This document shows positions 16,835-25,009 of a stretch of DNA of 64,000 nt, piece by piece. The notes beneath the pieces are model-generated. The model was not told where the DNA came from. It was given only the letters and a program-made list of their open reading frames with translations, and ran no database searches. How positions within the stretch are numbered: position 1 is the stretch's first letter; the number at the start of each line of letters is the position of its first letter. This DNA is from Planctomycetota bacterium (GTDB lineage Bacteria > Planctomycetota > Phycisphaerae > UBA1845): the NCBI GenBank assembly GCA_024275565.1, contig JAJRYY010000052.1, forward strand, positions 1-64,000. Reading direction: 5' to 3'. The translations under genes were made by a program, and so were the position numbers.

Positions 16835-17830
16835 ATGGGATCTGACGGTGGATGGTATTTTGTTAGAAATGGCGAGACGGCCGGACCGGTCGAACTGAGC
16901 GAACTGGCGCGTGAGCTTCCGTCGATCGGTGGGGCGGACGCGATGGTTTATGGTCCTGGTTTTGGTGAGTGGATGAAGGCGCGTCAGGTTTCGGTGCTTT
17001 CGAATGCAGTTGGTGGGGCATCGAATAGTGCACCGCCACGTCCGCCGTCTTCGCGTGTTGCCGATGAGATCGATTATGAGGTGTATGGTGAGGAGATGCA
17101 GTTTGTCGAAATCACGCTCGATCCTGAGGAGGTAGTGATCGCTGAGGCTGGTGCGATGATGTATATGACCAATGGGATCCAGATGAGTACGTCGTTTGGG
17201 GATGCATCGAAGGAGACGGGATTTCTTGGGAAGCTGGCGTCTGCGGGCAAGCGTATGATTGCTGGTGAGTCCCTTTTTCTGACGACATTTGGGGCTGAGA
17301 GTACGCAGCAGGAAAAGGTTGCGTTTGCGGCTCCTTATCCTGGGAAAATTATACCGTTGCATCTCGATGAACTGGGTGGTGAGATTCAGTGTCAGAAGGC
17401 GGCGTTTCTTTGCGCTGCGCGTGGTATTGAGATTGGGATTGCGTTTCAGCGCAAGATTGGTGCTGCTCTGTTCGGTGGTGAGGGTTTTATCATGCAGCGG
17501 ATCAAGGGCGACGGGATTGCGTTCGTCCACGCGGGTGGGACCATCGTTCGTCGGGAGCTAGCGCCCGGGGAGCGGTTGCGTATGGACACGGGTTGTCTGG
17601 TCGCGCTTCAGCCATCGGTGAACTACGACATCGAGCGTTCTGGCGGGTTGAAGACGATGATGTTCGGCGGTGAAGGTATTTTTCTGGCGACACTTACCGG
17701 GCCGGGGACTGTCTGGATGCAGTCGCTTCCGTTTTCGCGACTGGCAGGACGGATTGCCGGGACATTTGCACAGGGTAAGGGCGAAGGGTTCGTTCTGGGT
17801 TCGGTGTCGAACCTGTTTGAGACGCGGTAG
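16835..17830 (+). CDS. GYF_2-AIM24 (TIGR00266-like) protein
   Basis: 331 aa from ATG 16835, with AGGAG 8 bases upstream. Residues 5-50 form a GYF_2 domain (WYFVRNGETAGPVELSELA), often found in planctomycetes. After a Pro/Ser linker, residues 80-330 form the AIM24/TIGR00266 beta-sandwich (EAGAMMYMTNGIQMST, GGEGFIMQRIKGDG, GLKTMMFGGEGIFLATLTGPG). The family is widespread and its biochemical role is not defined; the mitochondrial relative affects inner-membrane organisation. Location next to SPFH membrane-scaffold genes is suggestive. A family-C palindrome follows the stop. Confidence 0.88.
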   Translation: MGSDGGWYFVRNGETAGPVELSELARELPSIGGADAMVYGPGFGEWMKARQVSVLSNAVGGASNSAPPRPPSSRVADEIDYEVYGEEMQFVEITLDPEEVVIAEAGAMMYMTNGIQMSTSFGDASKETGFLGKLASAGKRMIAGESLFLTTFGAESTQQEKVAFAAPYPGKIIPLHLDELGGEIQCQKAAFLCAARGIEIGIAFQRKIGAALFGGEGFIMQRIKGDGIAFVHAGGTIVRRELAPGERLRMDTGCLVALQPSVNYDIERSGGLKTMMFGGEGIFLATLTGPGTVWMQSLPFSRLAGRIAGTFAQGKGEGFVLGSVSNLFETR

Positions 17831-17919
17831 TGCAAACGCCTCACCCGGTTGGACGATTTGTCCGGGTGCGTGAGAGTTTTGGCGGCGATGTGTCACAACG
17901 ATCCGGCGGAGCTTTGCAT

Positions 17920-17949
17920 GTAGCCCAGCCGCCCCCGTCTGGGATCCCA
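17920..17949. repeat. Dispersed palindrome family C, second copy
   Basis: GTAGCCCAGCCGCCCCCG followed by TCTGGGATCCCA lies between convergent genes and shares the GTAGCCCAGCCGCC core with 7703. Its hairpin could serve as a bidirectional transcription block. Confidence 0.6.
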
Positions 17950-18002
17950 CGGTCGGTAGAGGTTGTGGTGCAGGGGCTCGCATAGTGCCACATGTCTGGC
18001 AC

Positions 18003-19733
18003 TTATGGCGTTGTGTCCGTCGGTGCCATTGGGGTTGGCTGGAGAATTTTTGCGGCGCCTACTTCCTCGAATCGTGACAGGTCGGTCCAGAATGTTCCGT
18101 CGCCGGCGAAGAACAGGCGGATGGATTCGGGGTTGAAGTTTTGCGCGAATGTGTAGAGGTTGTATTCCTCTCCTGATCCGAGCGCGTTGACCAGCATTTC
18201 GTAGCCCTTTGCTTCAGCACCTTTTTTGAGTTTTTCCACGTCGGCGGTTGCTTTGCCCAGGATTTCGGTACGCTGGGCGATCAGGGCTGCGACTTCCTGT
18301 CGGATGGTCGCGACTTCGAGGCCTGCTTCGGCGTCGGTTCTTGCGGCGGTTTTCTCACCTTCGGCGATGATGTTTGCGACCTTGACGCGCGTCTCAGCCA
18401 GGACGGTTTCGCGTGCGATGTCGACCTTTTTACGTTCCTCTTCGAGTTGTGCGCGGACGGCTGCTGCGATGCGTTTTTTGTCGTTTGTGAGTTGTTTTTC
18501 GATTGCGATGTAGCTTTGCTGGATGGTGCGTTTGAGGTCATCTGTGACCTCTCCGTCCTGTGTGCTTGCGGAAGGAGCGTGGACTTCGATTTCGCGGACC
18601 AGTGCGATGATGACCTCGATATTTTTTTCGCCGCAGATGCGTTGCAACTCCTGTGTGAGGTCTTTCTGGAACATCTCGCGTTTTTCACCCTGGATGAAAT
18701 CTCTGGCAGCGTAGGTTGAACCGATGTTGCGGCAGATGGAGCGAATTTGCGGTTCGATGATTTTGTCGATCACGCGATCGATGTTCCCGAACTCGTTGAT
18801 GATGTCTGCAGCGTGTTTGGGCTGAATCCCCCATACGACGGTGACGCCGACGCGGATGTTGTACCCTGTGTCGGATGGGAACGAGATTCGGAGGTTGTTT
18901 GATTCATCGACCTTGATTTGTGAGAATTCGTTGTATCCGATCTCGATCAGTGTGACCTTCTGGATTTTGGGGTTGATGAAATAAATCCCCGGCTGGAGGA
19001 CATCTCGAAGGGTTCCGCGTCGCCCTGGTTCAGCGAGCGCCCGTGCGTGACTTGTGGATGAAGATGCCAGATCTGCGCTGCTGGATGGTGCGTCGTCGAC
19101 TGGCGTCGTGTTTGTCTGCGTGGTGTCTTCGGGTTGCAGTCCGAAGTAGGCGTCGCCGAAGAGGTTTGTGACGACGCCGACAAATCCTGCGGGGATGACC
19201 ACGGCTGGGTGCAGTTCTATGGCGTACATGTATGGGTTGATTTTGTAGGTTCCGGGCGTGAGCACTTCCTTGAGTATGCCCTTGTAGTTTGATTTTCGCT
19301 CGACGATGACCTCTCCGGATGGCAGTTCCTGGCCTATTTTTCGGGTCACAATGCCGATCATTGGGAATTGACCCTTGAATTTGAACGTGCCCGCGCGAAG
19401 TTGATCTCTGCGTCGTGCATCGAGGGAATGAATCCACTCCCAGCTTCCGGGATCACCAGAAGGTATGACGACGAGGGGTTTGATTTCCCAGTCCCATGTG
19501 ATGGGATTTCGGAAGTGGCGACCGGGGCCGAGCACTTTTTCCTGGATCCCGCGCTGCCCCGGTTCTGTTGCGACGAGCTGGCCTGCTGGTAACTGATCGC
19601 CGGTCTTACGGATGAGGACAGCGCAGTGGTCTTCCGGGACGTAGATGCGGAAGGTGGACCAGAAGAGGGCAGTTCCGCCGCCGCCGACGGTAAGGAGTAT
19701 TCCCAGTGCGAGCGTTGCGTATCGTTTGATCAT
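18003..19733 (-). CDS. SPFH/band-7 membrane protein with three N-terminal repeats
   Basis: 576 aa. A membrane anchor lies at about 6-27. Three repeats of the form RG-x5-VL-x-PG-x-y-x-NP follow at about 60-77, 150-167 and 238-255, each ahead of a VVIP-type strand. The SPFH core runs about 263-400 (SFPSDTGYNIRVGVTVVWGI), then a long charged coiled coil (about 415-520), as in flotillins and HflK/HflC. Such proteins form large membrane-bound cages or microdomain scaffolds. ATG 19733 overlaps the stop of the upstream SPFH gene by 4 nt (ATGA), so the two are coupled and probably form a hetero-oligomer. Confidence 0.88.
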   Translation of the reverse strand: MIKRYATLALGILLTVGGGGTALFWSTFRIYVPEDHCAVLIRKTGDQLPAGQLVATEPGQRGIQEKVLGPGRHFRNPITWDWEIKPLVVIPSGDPGSWEWIHSLDARRRDQLRAGTFKFKGQFPMIGIVTRKIGQELPSGEVIVERKSNYKGILKEVLTPGTYKINPYMYAIELHPAVVIPAGFVGVVTNLFGDAYFGLQPEDTTQTNTTPVDDAPSSSADLASSSTSHARALAEPGRRGTLRDVLQPGIYFINPKIQKVTLIEIGYNEFSQIKVDESNNLRISFPSDTGYNIRVGVTVVWGIQPKHAADIINEFGNIDRVIDKIIEPQIRSICRNIGSTYAARDFIQGEKREMFQKDLTQELQRICGEKNIEVIIALVREIEVHAPSASTQDGEVTDDLKRTIQQSYIAIEKQLTNDKKRIAAAVRAQLEEERKKVDIARETVLAETRVKVANIIAEGEKTAARTDAEAGLEVATIRQEVAALIAQRTEILGKATADVEKLKKGAEAKGYEMLVNALGSGEEYNLYTFAQNFNPESIRLFFAGDGTFWTDLSRFEEVGAAKILQPTPMAPTDTTP

Positions 19734-21322
19734 CGTGCGCCTCCTTCTTGCGTCGTGGTGGTGCTGAAGGTCTGGAATTGTTTGAAAATGTCGGCGAACG
19801 GGCCTTCAGTGTTGGAGAGGATCGATTTGATCGAGGGTGCGATCTTTTGCAGGAAGAACTGTTGAGCGTAGGTTCTGCCGCCACCGAAGGCAGTGACGGC
19901 TGCTTGGAGCGGTTCAGCCCGGGCTTCGTAGTTGAAGAGGATGACGTTGGCTTCGGCCCGTCCTTTGGCGACGATGGCGGATGCGAGTTTTTCGGCGGCT
20001 TGCAGCTCGATTCTGGCGACTTCCAGCTCGCGGGACGCGTTTGTCACTGCGACGGTCATGCGTTGTTCAGCCTGTTTGATCGTGGTGACCACCTCGCGTC
20101 TTGCGTTGCCCATTGCCTTGTTTCGCCGCTGTAATTCCTGCACTTCGACAAGTTGGACTTCGGATTTCGCCTCCTCCATTTCGTTGGTGAATCGCTCGAT
20201 TTCCTGGTCGGCTTGTTCGCGCTGACTGATGAGATCGGCGATTTCTGGCGGTGGCTGGATGTCTCGTACGAGGGCAGATTTGATGTCGATTCCCTGCTTC
20301 CAGCATTCCTGCCGAAGCTCGGAGAGGAGTTTGTCCTGGAAGGCGGTTCGGGTCTGCCCGTTGATGAATTCGCGAGCTTGCAGTTTTGAACCCTGGATTC
20401 GGGCGATGCTTCTCGCGTTGGGGAGGATGATCTTGCTGAGGATGTCCTCTTCATTGCCATATGCGACGGTGACCTCTGCCACATGGTCGGGTCGGATGGC
20501 CCACTCGATGGTCCCCTCGATGACGATGGTGAAGCTGTCATTGGAGGGGAAGTGGATCGCATCGTCGTTAAGCATGTCGTACTTGTGGGATCGAACATCG
20601 ACGATTTCGATCTGCTCGAGGTATGGGTTGTAGTATTCCAGACCGGGCGGGCGTGTTTCACGCTGAACGCCTTTTTCACCAGGTGCGACGGTGTAGGTGT
20701 TTTTTTCCTTCGGGTCGCGACCGCTGAGCAACGTTACGACACCGACGTTGCCTTCGGGGATCGAGATGGCGGGGAATTTCTGGATCTCGTAGGCGAGAAG
20801 ATTCACATTGTGACGTGCGGGGATGAGGATTTCAGCCACAGGTCCGCGTTCGTCGGGCGTCGTCGCCACTGTTTTGGGGAAGGCGAGGGGTTTTCCGAAT
20901 TTTCGAATCTGGATCCCCATTTCATTTTGGCGGATCTGCGTGGTCAGCATTTTGATGGCTTTGTAGCGGTAGGGATTCGGGAAATAGCGACCCTCCGTCA
21001 GAGGTTCGAGGCGGATGCCCTTGTAGCCATTGAGTACGTCCTCCTCAGATTCGCCGGTTTTCTGGGCGATGGCGCGGACCAGCTCCGGGTAGAGGATGAC
21101 CTGGTCTCCGAAATCATCGATCAACTCCTGCGGAACGGTTTTTCCGGTTTTATTCACGAGGACAAGCATCTCACCGGCATTGACTTCCACGCGGATGACG
21201 AACCAGAACACAGCACTCACAACGGCGATCAGGAGCAGTACGCCGCCAGCGATCAATGTGGGCAAAGGGAGTTTTCGTTGATAATTCACGGGTGCCAGTT
21301 GGAAATCGTCAAAGTCGGACAT
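19730..21322 (-). CDS. SPFH/band-7 membrane protein, upstream partner
   Basis: 530 aa. An N-terminal cytoplasmic stretch and a membrane helix at about 22-43 (TLIAGGVLLLIAVVSAVFWF) are followed by two copies of the same repeat seen in its neighbour (YKGIRLEPLTEGRYFPNPYR; GEKGVQRETRPPGLEYYNPY). The SPFH core (SNDSFTIVIEGTIEWAIRP) and a coiled coil rich in Glu/Arg/Ala follow. Paralogous to and translationally coupled with the downstream gene, it recalls an HflK-HflC pair but is not closely HflK-like. A TM-zinc-ribbon gene lies just upstream on the same strand. Confidence 0.88.
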   Translation of the reverse strand: MSDFDDFQLAPVNYQRKLPLPTLIAGGVLLLIAVVSAVFWFVIRVEVNAGEMLVLVNKTGKTVPQELIDDFGDQVILYPELVRAIAQKTGESEEDVLNGYKGIRLEPLTEGRYFPNPYRYKAIKMLTTQIRQNEMGIQIRKFGKPLAFPKTVATTPDERGPVAEILIPARHNVNLLAYEIQKFPAISIPEGNVGVVTLLSGRDPKEKNTYTVAPGEKGVQRETRPPGLEYYNPYLEQIEIVDVRSHKYDMLNDDAIHFPSNDSFTIVIEGTIEWAIRPDHVAEVTVAYGNEEDILSKIILPNARSIARIQGSKLQAREFINGQTRTAFQDKLLSELRQECWKQGIDIKSALVRDIQPPPEIADLISQREQADQEIERFTNEMEEAKSEVQLVEVQELQRRNKAMGNARREVVTTIKQAEQRMTVAVTNASRELEVARIELQAAEKLASAIVAKGRAEANVILFNYEARAEPLQAAVTAFGGGRTYAQQFFLQKIAPSIKSILSNTEGPFADIFKQFQTFSTTTTQEGGAR

Positions 21323-21480
21323 CGAGCTAATCCTTTCGTCAACCTGTCGTCACAAACTCCATGTGGTCATGCCCCGCAGCACGGTGGTTACGGGCAAGTC
21401 GCACCAGGGCTCAAATGTTGGCAAGCACTTACGATGGTGCTGTGCGACATGACAGATACTGACTGAATAATGGTGACCGC

Positions 21481-21684
21481 CTAATCAATACGATGGCCAC
21501 ACTGGGGGCAATACTCTGCACGACTCGCACATGCGACGCCGCAATCAGAGCATTTCCGCGATCCTGCCTGAGATTCCGATCTGCTACGATGCTTTCGTGT
21601 GGCGCAGAATTTACCGAGGATCACGATCCCGGCGATCAGGGAAACGGCGACTGTCAGTGTGATGATGAAGGTCATTGGACCCAT
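21481..21684 (-). CDS. Small membrane protein with C-terminal zinc ribbon
   Basis: 67 aa. One membrane helix (FIITLTVAVSLIAGIVILG, about 5-24) is followed by a basic linker and a zinc-ribbon motif CSDCGVACASRAEYCPQCGH at the end. ACGGAG lies about 14 bases before the ATG. It precedes the SPFH pair on the same strand by about 160 bp, so it may be a small accessory subunit of that system. The compact TM plus double CxxC organisation supports a real gene, although no family name is certain. Confidence 0.65.
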   Translation of the reverse strand: MGPMTFIITLTVAVSLIAGIVILGKFCATRKHRSRSESQAGSRKCSDCGVACASRAEYCPQCGHRID

Positions 21685-22098
21685 GTCGTCTGTGTTTCTC
21701 CGTAAATGGCGATCCTGAGATCACTATAGCACGGAATGGGCAGGGCGGCATTTATAAACGCTGTCGCAGTTTGTAATCGTAAGAAATGCGGGTTTACCCC
21801 ATCACCGCGACCCCGATTCTGGCTGGCAGTCGCCCGGTCGCACGCATGACGAACGTGGAAACGCGAAGAAGATTCCGCACGCCAGCCCGCACCCCAGTTC
21901 GGCGGCGGGAACCGGAATTTCGGTCAACACGCCCAACGGTCCACCCTCCTGAATGTCGCAGTCTTGCCTCGTCCAATTCCAGCATGGTACCGCGATCACT
22001 GCTCCCAGTCCGCAGGTACGTCTGATAGTCCAAAATAAGTCCGATTTCGCCAAATCTGCATTTTTGACCCATATAAGGGCTAAATTATACGGACGTTG
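21685..22098. other. Non-coding gap before the fic operator region
   Basis: No convincing gene is seen. Several overlapping minus-strand ORFs of 60-90 codons exist (for example 21802-22053), one with a vague sorting-signal look at its end (GCGLACGIFFAFPRS), but none has a ribosome site. The last 30 bases turn AT-rich and lead into the fic regulatory region. Confidence 0.5.
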
Positions 22099-22218
22099 CT
22101 TTAATGTACCGGTTCCATATTAAAGGAATTCGCGAAAAATTTTAACTTGAAGGGTGGAGGTTAAAGTAATTGGCGATATGCTTTAATCTGACTCGTGCAG
22201 ATTGAAATCGCCTTTAAG
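22099..22218 (+). promoter_or_regulatory. Helically phased operator array upstream of fic
   Basis: Five half-sites with consensus CTTTAAY alternate in orientation: CTTTAAT (22099), ATTAAAG (22119), TTTTAAC (22140), GTTAAAG (22160) and CTTTAAT (22181). Their cores are centred at 22102, 22122, 22143, 22163 and 22184, so spacings are 20, 21, 20 and 21 bp, two helical turns each. A sixth copy within palindromic CCTTTAAGG (22211-22219) lies about three turns further on. All sites are before the preferred GTG start. This fits cooperative binding of a dimeric regulator on one face of the DNA. Confidence 0.7.
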
Positions 22219-22233
22219 GTGGGAGATGTCGCC

Positions 22234-23451
22234 GTGGATATTAAGAAATTCAGCGAGTACAAGACCGGGAAGCTGGTTCCGCTGGAAAATGTCTCCCGGA
22301 AGGCACACGCGTTCGTCCCAAATCCGTTGCCACCGCAATGGAGTCCGGGGGACAGGTTGTGGAGCATGGCTGCGGATGCTCGTGGGAAGATTGGCGAACT
22401 CGAAGGCAGGTGGGGCGCCAGCGGTATTCGAGACCCCCAATCCAATCTAAGTTTGGTGTTGAGGCCACTCCAGAAACGTGAAGCCATAAGATCGAGCAGT
22501 CTGGAGGGCACGCATGTAACACCGGAGGAATTGTTGATGTTTGAAAAGTCGGGCAAGGAAATCGATGACAAGGAATCGGATCGCAACAACCAGATGAGGG
22601 AAGTGCTAAACTGCGACGGGGCAATGATCGCCGGTCAGAAGTTGGTAGAGCAGGGCGTAGCCTTCGATCGCAGGTTCTATTGCGAACTGCATCGTGTGCT
22701 TATGAATGGTGTTCGCGGAGCAAATAAAAATCCAGGTCAAATCCGAGACCGGCAAGTCTATATTGGCCGTCAGTTTACACCCACGCCCGCAACGGAGCTT
22801 GATGCGTGTCTTTCCAATCTGGAGTCATACATGGCGTCTCCGGGCGATACGACCATTCTGGACGATGAAACCTCGCTGGTCGATGAAGTGATGCCGGGCG
22901 AAGAGGTGGACCCGCTCATCAGAGCCTTTGTGATGCACTACCAGTTCGAGGCTATTCATCCATTCATGGATGGTAACGGGCGGGTTGGGCGCCTCCTGCT
23001 ATCGCTGGCGATATGCAAGTGGCTGGAACTTTCTCATCCCTGGTTATACTTGAGCGAGTTTTTCGAGAACCACCGCAGCGATTATTTTGAGCGTTTGTTT
23101 CGCGTGAGTACGCATGGCGAGTGGAGCGAATGGATCGAGCTATGCTTGCAGGGTACGATCGAACAGTCGGACGTCTTGCTGCGTCGCTGCGAACGACTTG
23201 GTTCGCTGGTGGAGGAGTACAAGAAGAAGGTCGGACTCTCAAGTCCGAGAATGCATAGCATTATTGAGATGCTTGTCGAATCGCCATTGATACACATTAT
23301 TGATGTTCAGAACAAATTTGAAGTTTCGTACCCCACCGCAAGGGCGGATATCCAGAAGCTCGTTGACGCTGAAATTCTCGTACACATTCCGAATCATTAT
23401 CCGAAGATGTTTTCGGCAAGAGAAATCTTTCATGTTGCGTATCTTGATTGA
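22234..23451 (+). CDS. fic: Fic-domain AMP-transferase with C-terminal winged helix
   Basis: 405 aa from GTG 22234, preceded by GGGAG with 8-nt spacing; the track GTG at 22195 has no ribosome site and lies within the operator array. The N-terminal Fic_N domain contains the inhibitory motif S87-SSLE91-G (S-x3-E-G), as in class II Fic proteins. The catalytic motif HPFMDGNGRVGR starts at His 242. The C-terminal 80 residues look like a winged helix (MHSIIEMLVESPLIHIIDVQ, VSYPTARADIQKLVDAEIL). It would transfer AMP from ATP to a protein hydroxyl and be autoinhibited. No antitoxin gene is adjacent. The C-terminal HTH suggests autoregulation through the phased half-sites. Confidence 0.92.
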   Translation: MDIKKFSEYKTGKLVPLENVSRKAHAFVPNPLPPQWSPGDRLWSMAADARGKIGELEGRWGASGIRDPQSNLSLVLRPLQKREAIRSSSLEGTHVTPEELLMFEKSGKEIDDKESDRNNQMREVLNCDGAMIAGQKLVEQGVAFDRRFYCELHRVLMNGVRGANKNPGQIRDRQVYIGRQFTPTPATELDACLSNLESYMASPGDTTILDDETSLVDEVMPGEEVDPLIRAFVMHYQFEAIHPFMDGNGRVGRLLLSLAICKWLELSHPWLYLSEFFENHRSDYFERLFRVSTHGEWSEWIELCLQGTIEQSDVLLRRCERLGSLVEEYKKKVGLSSPRMHSIIEMLVESPLIHIIDVQNKFEVSYPTARADIQKLVDAEILVHIPNHYPKMFSAREIFHVAYLD

Positions 23452-23803
23452 ACCGGCAGGTCACTGAATAACATGTCGCGATAGAGCGTTCCGACATATG
23501 CTGCTACGAGACAAGTCTCGAGCAGGAAGCTCGCGATGAATGCGATTTTTCGCCATAGTCCTTGTCCGAGATTTAGTCACTACGACCTCGTGTATTTATT
23601 ACGACGATCATTGCTGGTGACTCTATCGCACTCAATCTTCGTTGAGTAGGATTATATTTGAGCTATCAACTTTAAGCGGATGCAATCACGCGCGATTCCT
23701 AAATCCGACTCAAGGCAATCCCTTCCAGCCGCCGAGCGATCATTATAACATAGTAGCCAGTGTACTCCCGTGGTTGCCTGAGCAATACGGCTGGAGCGAT
23801 ATA
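23452..23803. other. fic-pheA intergenic region with a hairpin
   Basis: A stem-loop CTGCTACGAGAC/GTCTCGAGCAG at 23501-23525 (one bulged base) follows fic, without a U tract. The remainder lacks a recognisable gene. An in-frame extension of pheA from TTG 23642 exists but has no chorismate-mutase similarity. Confidence 0.5.
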
Positions 23804-24940
23804 GTGACTGATGACAAGACCAATCCCAGTGACCCTCGCGCCACGACCGGCGATCTTGATGCGCTTCGCGCTGAGATCGACGGGTTGGATGAGCGGATTC
23901 TTGAATTGTTGAATCAGCGGGCGGAGGTGGTCATCGCCGTCGGGCAGGCGAAAATCGCTTCGGGGGCAGCCACGTACGTCCCGAACCGCGAACGCGAAGT
24001 TCTCGACCGGCTCATCGCGAAAAATGAAGGACCGCTCGCGGATCGGACCATACAAGCCATCTACCGCGAACTCATGAGCGGATCGCTCTCGCTCGAACGC
24101 CAGCCACGCATCGCCTACCTCGGACCCGCCGGCAGCTTCTCGCACCTGGCTGCCACCCGAAAATTCGGATCATCCGTCGAGCAGGTCGCCCTGGGGACGA
24201 TTTCGGCCATTTTCGACGAAATCGAACGCGGCAGAGCAGAACTGGGCATCGTCCCGATCGAAAACTCCACCGGCGGCGGCGTCACCGACACCCTGGAAGC
24301 CTGCCACGACCGCGATCTCTGCATCTGCGGCGAAATCAACCTCGGCGTACACCTCTACCTCTTTGGCCAATGTGCGATCGAGGAAATCCAGGCCATCTAC
24401 TCAAAACCGGAAGCCTTCGCCCAATGTCGCCAGTGGCTGACGCAGCGGGGGTTATCCGCAAAAACCGTCCCAGCCGCCAGCACGAGCAAAGCCGTCGAAA
24501 TCGCAGCCGCCGACCCAACCGCAGCAGCCATCGGGAGTAGACTGGCAGGGGAAATACACCACTTGCAACCCCTGGCAGAGCGAATCGAGGACGACCCTAA
24601 CAATATCACGCGATTCTGGGTCCTGAGCAAAACGCCCGCAAAGCCGACCGGCGATGATAAATCTGCACTTTATTTTCAGGCAGCAGATCGCCCCGGAGCC
24701 TTGGTAGAGGTGCTGGACGCCTTCCGTGCCCGCAATATCAATATGACATTCATCCAGTCTCGTCCCGGACGCGGGAAAGCTCGGCCTGGAGGTGGGAAGG
24801 GTTTCGATTATGCCTTTTTTGCCGATATTGCCGGTCATGCCGAAGATTCCGGCGTCTCCACTGCCCTGGAGCAGGCGCGTGCGCATTGCACACATCTGCA
24901 GGTTCTGGGATCCTTCCCCCGAGCCAAAGAGGTGTTATAG
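23804..24940 (+). CDS. pheA: Bifunctional chorismate mutase/prephenate dehydratase
   Basis: 378 aa from GTG 23804, with GGAG 7 bases upstream; the 54 extra N-terminal residues in the track look non-coding. The AroQ chorismate mutase domain comes first (LDALRAEIDGLDERILELLN). The prephenate dehydratase domain then opens with RIAYLGPAGSFSHLAA and has the active-site ENSTGGGVTDTL segment. A C-terminal ACT domain (ALYFQAADRPGALVEVLDAF; INMTFIQSRP) gives phenylalanine feedback. It converts chorismate to phenylpyruvate. A small basic Gly insert (RGKARPGGGKGFD) interrupts the ACT domain. Confidence 0.96.
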   Translation: MTDDKTNPSDPRATTGDLDALRAEIDGLDERILELLNQRAEVVIAVGQAKIASGAATYVPNREREVLDRLIAKNEGPLADRTIQAIYRELMSGSLSLERQPRIAYLGPAGSFSHLAATRKFGSSVEQVALGTISAIFDEIERGRAELGIVPIENSTGGGVTDTLEACHDRDLCICGEINLGVHLYLFGQCAIEEIQAIYSKPEAFAQCRQWLTQRGLSAKTVPAASTSKAVEIAAADPTAAAIGSRLAGEIHHLQPLAERIEDDPNNITRFWVLSKTPAKPTGDDKSALYFQAADRPGALVEVLDAFRARNINMTFIQSRPGRGKARPGGGKGFDYAFFADIAGHAEDSGVSTALEQARAHCTHLQVLGSFPRAKEVL

Positions 24941-25009
24941 TCGGGCCATCTGCGTTGGGTTGTGATACCTCTGAGCTTGGCCACCACGATGACAAGGATA
25001 TGTTTATAG

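Noticed and set aside
16730-17530. N-terminal extension of the lipoprotein ORF (track 16214-17530)
   Set aside because: It is antisense to the AIM24 gene. The lipoprotein's own ATG at 16729 has a strong ribosome site and starts a signal peptide.
20483-21466. 327-aa plus-strand ORF opposite the SPFH gene
   Set aside because: Antisense shadow; the SPFH reading on the minus strand has clear domain signatures.
21802-22053. Possible small protein with a PEP-CTERM-like end
   Set aside because: The end (IPVPAAELGCGLACGIFF) vaguely resembles a sorting signal but lacks the PEP box and Arg cluster in order, and there is no ribosome site.
22195-22233. Upstream GTG start for fic
   Set aside because: It has no ribosome site and lies among the operator half-sites, whereas GTG 22234 has GGGAG at good spacing.
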